Assembly: GCA_025996815.1 (NCBI GenBank)
Contig: BNTT01000148.1
Span: forward strand, 1 to 7,858
Direction of reading: 5' to 3'
Origin: Bacteroidia bacterium
Lineage (GTDB): Bacteria; Bacteroidota; Bacteroidia; Bacteroidales; Azobacteroidaceae
DNA: 7,858 bases
Shown piece after piece: positions 7,582-7,858 of this stretch; the stretch's first letter is position 1; every line of letters starts with the position of its first letter. Both the position numbers and the translations under genes were made by a program. A model generated the notes under the pieces. It made no database searches. It was given only the letters and a program-made list of their open reading frames with translations, and was not told the DNA's origin.

Positions 7582-7858
7582 CGTCAATATTATTTGGGGT
7601 AATTATTTGTTCTGTTGCTTCTTTCTGCTGTTGTTTGTCCGGGTTTTCGGGCGAAACTGTCGGTGCAACAGTAGTAGTTGTAATCGTTTCTTTTTTAGGA
7701 ATACTACCTTTGAAAAATGGAAACAAGGTTTGCATTACTAACGGCGACAATTCGGAATCTAAGTCATTTTCTTCGTTAAGTGGGATAATACTGTTTTTGG
7801 TCTGAAAAACAAAACCATCGCCAATAAAATATAATCTCTTTTCTTCTGTGTCTCTGAG
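7577..7858 (-). CDS. C-terminal 93 residues of an unrecognised protein, 5' end outside window
   Basis: The frame is open from the window edge to TGA at 7577-7579. The visible part begins with a segment predicted to be beta-rich (LYFIGDGFVFQ), then an acidic stretch with many Glu and Asp, then LFPFFKG, and ends in a low-complexity tail rich in Thr, Pro and Gln (four Thr in a row, three Gln in a row). No membrane helix is visible. The tail looks like a disordered linker or tether. The gene ends 21 bases before the next start and points the same way, so it probably belongs to the same transcription unit. Too little is present to name a family. Confidence 0.75.
   Translation of the reverse strand, partial: LRDTEEKRLYFIGDGFVFQTKNSIIPLNEENDLDSELSPLVMQTLFPFFKGSIPKKETITTTTVAPTVSPENPDKQQQKEATEQIITPNNIDA

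Noticed and set aside
7308..7805. Plus-strand open frame of 165 codons
   Set aside because: It lies opposite two well-supported minus-strand genes and their junction. Its hydrophobic, Phe/Cys-rich translation is typical of the antisense of Lys/Glu-rich coding sequence.

Overview
The window looks like chromosome of an AT-rich bacterium, roughly one third G+C judged by eye. All three genes lie on the minus strand, packed head to tail with gaps of 21 and 12 bases. No Shine-Dalgarno sequence precedes either visible start, and the proteins are rich in Lys, Asn, Ile and Phe. This fits Bacteroidota best, but that is inferred from style; there is no taxonomic marker gene.

Layout in the direction of transcription (high to low coordinates): (1) the last 93 codons of an unrecognised protein with a Thr/Pro/Gln-rich tail (7858-7577); (2) a complete 923-residue protein (7555-4784) with two membrane helices around a periplasmic domain of about 325 residues, followed by a coiled coil and a long helical cytoplasmic region; (3) a very large gene starting at 4771 and still open at base 1, giving at least 1590 residues. 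It is easy to miss because it has no stop in the window. There are no RNA genes, mobile elements, CRISPR arrays or long intergenic regions.

The third gene is the centre of interest. It appears to be a single-chain peptidoglycan synthase. A SEDS-family (FtsW/RodA/SpoVE) membrane polymerase is followed, after one more membrane helix, by a periplasmic penicillin-binding-protein transpeptidase with SxxK (SSFK) and SxN (SNN) motifs. The normally separate partners of FtsW-FtsI or RodA-PBP2 are thus joined in one polypeptide. The fusion also carries a periplasmic domain of about 380 residues at its N-terminus and extra helices in the SEDS core. Predicted topology and the charge of the loops agree throughout: the catalytic SEDS loop and the PBP domain both fall on the periplasmic side.

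The tight spacing suggests co-transcription. The 923-residue protein spans the membrane and has large domains on both sides, so it is a plausible partner, scaffold or regulator linking the fused synthase to something in the cytoplasm. That role is inference; I do not recognise its family.
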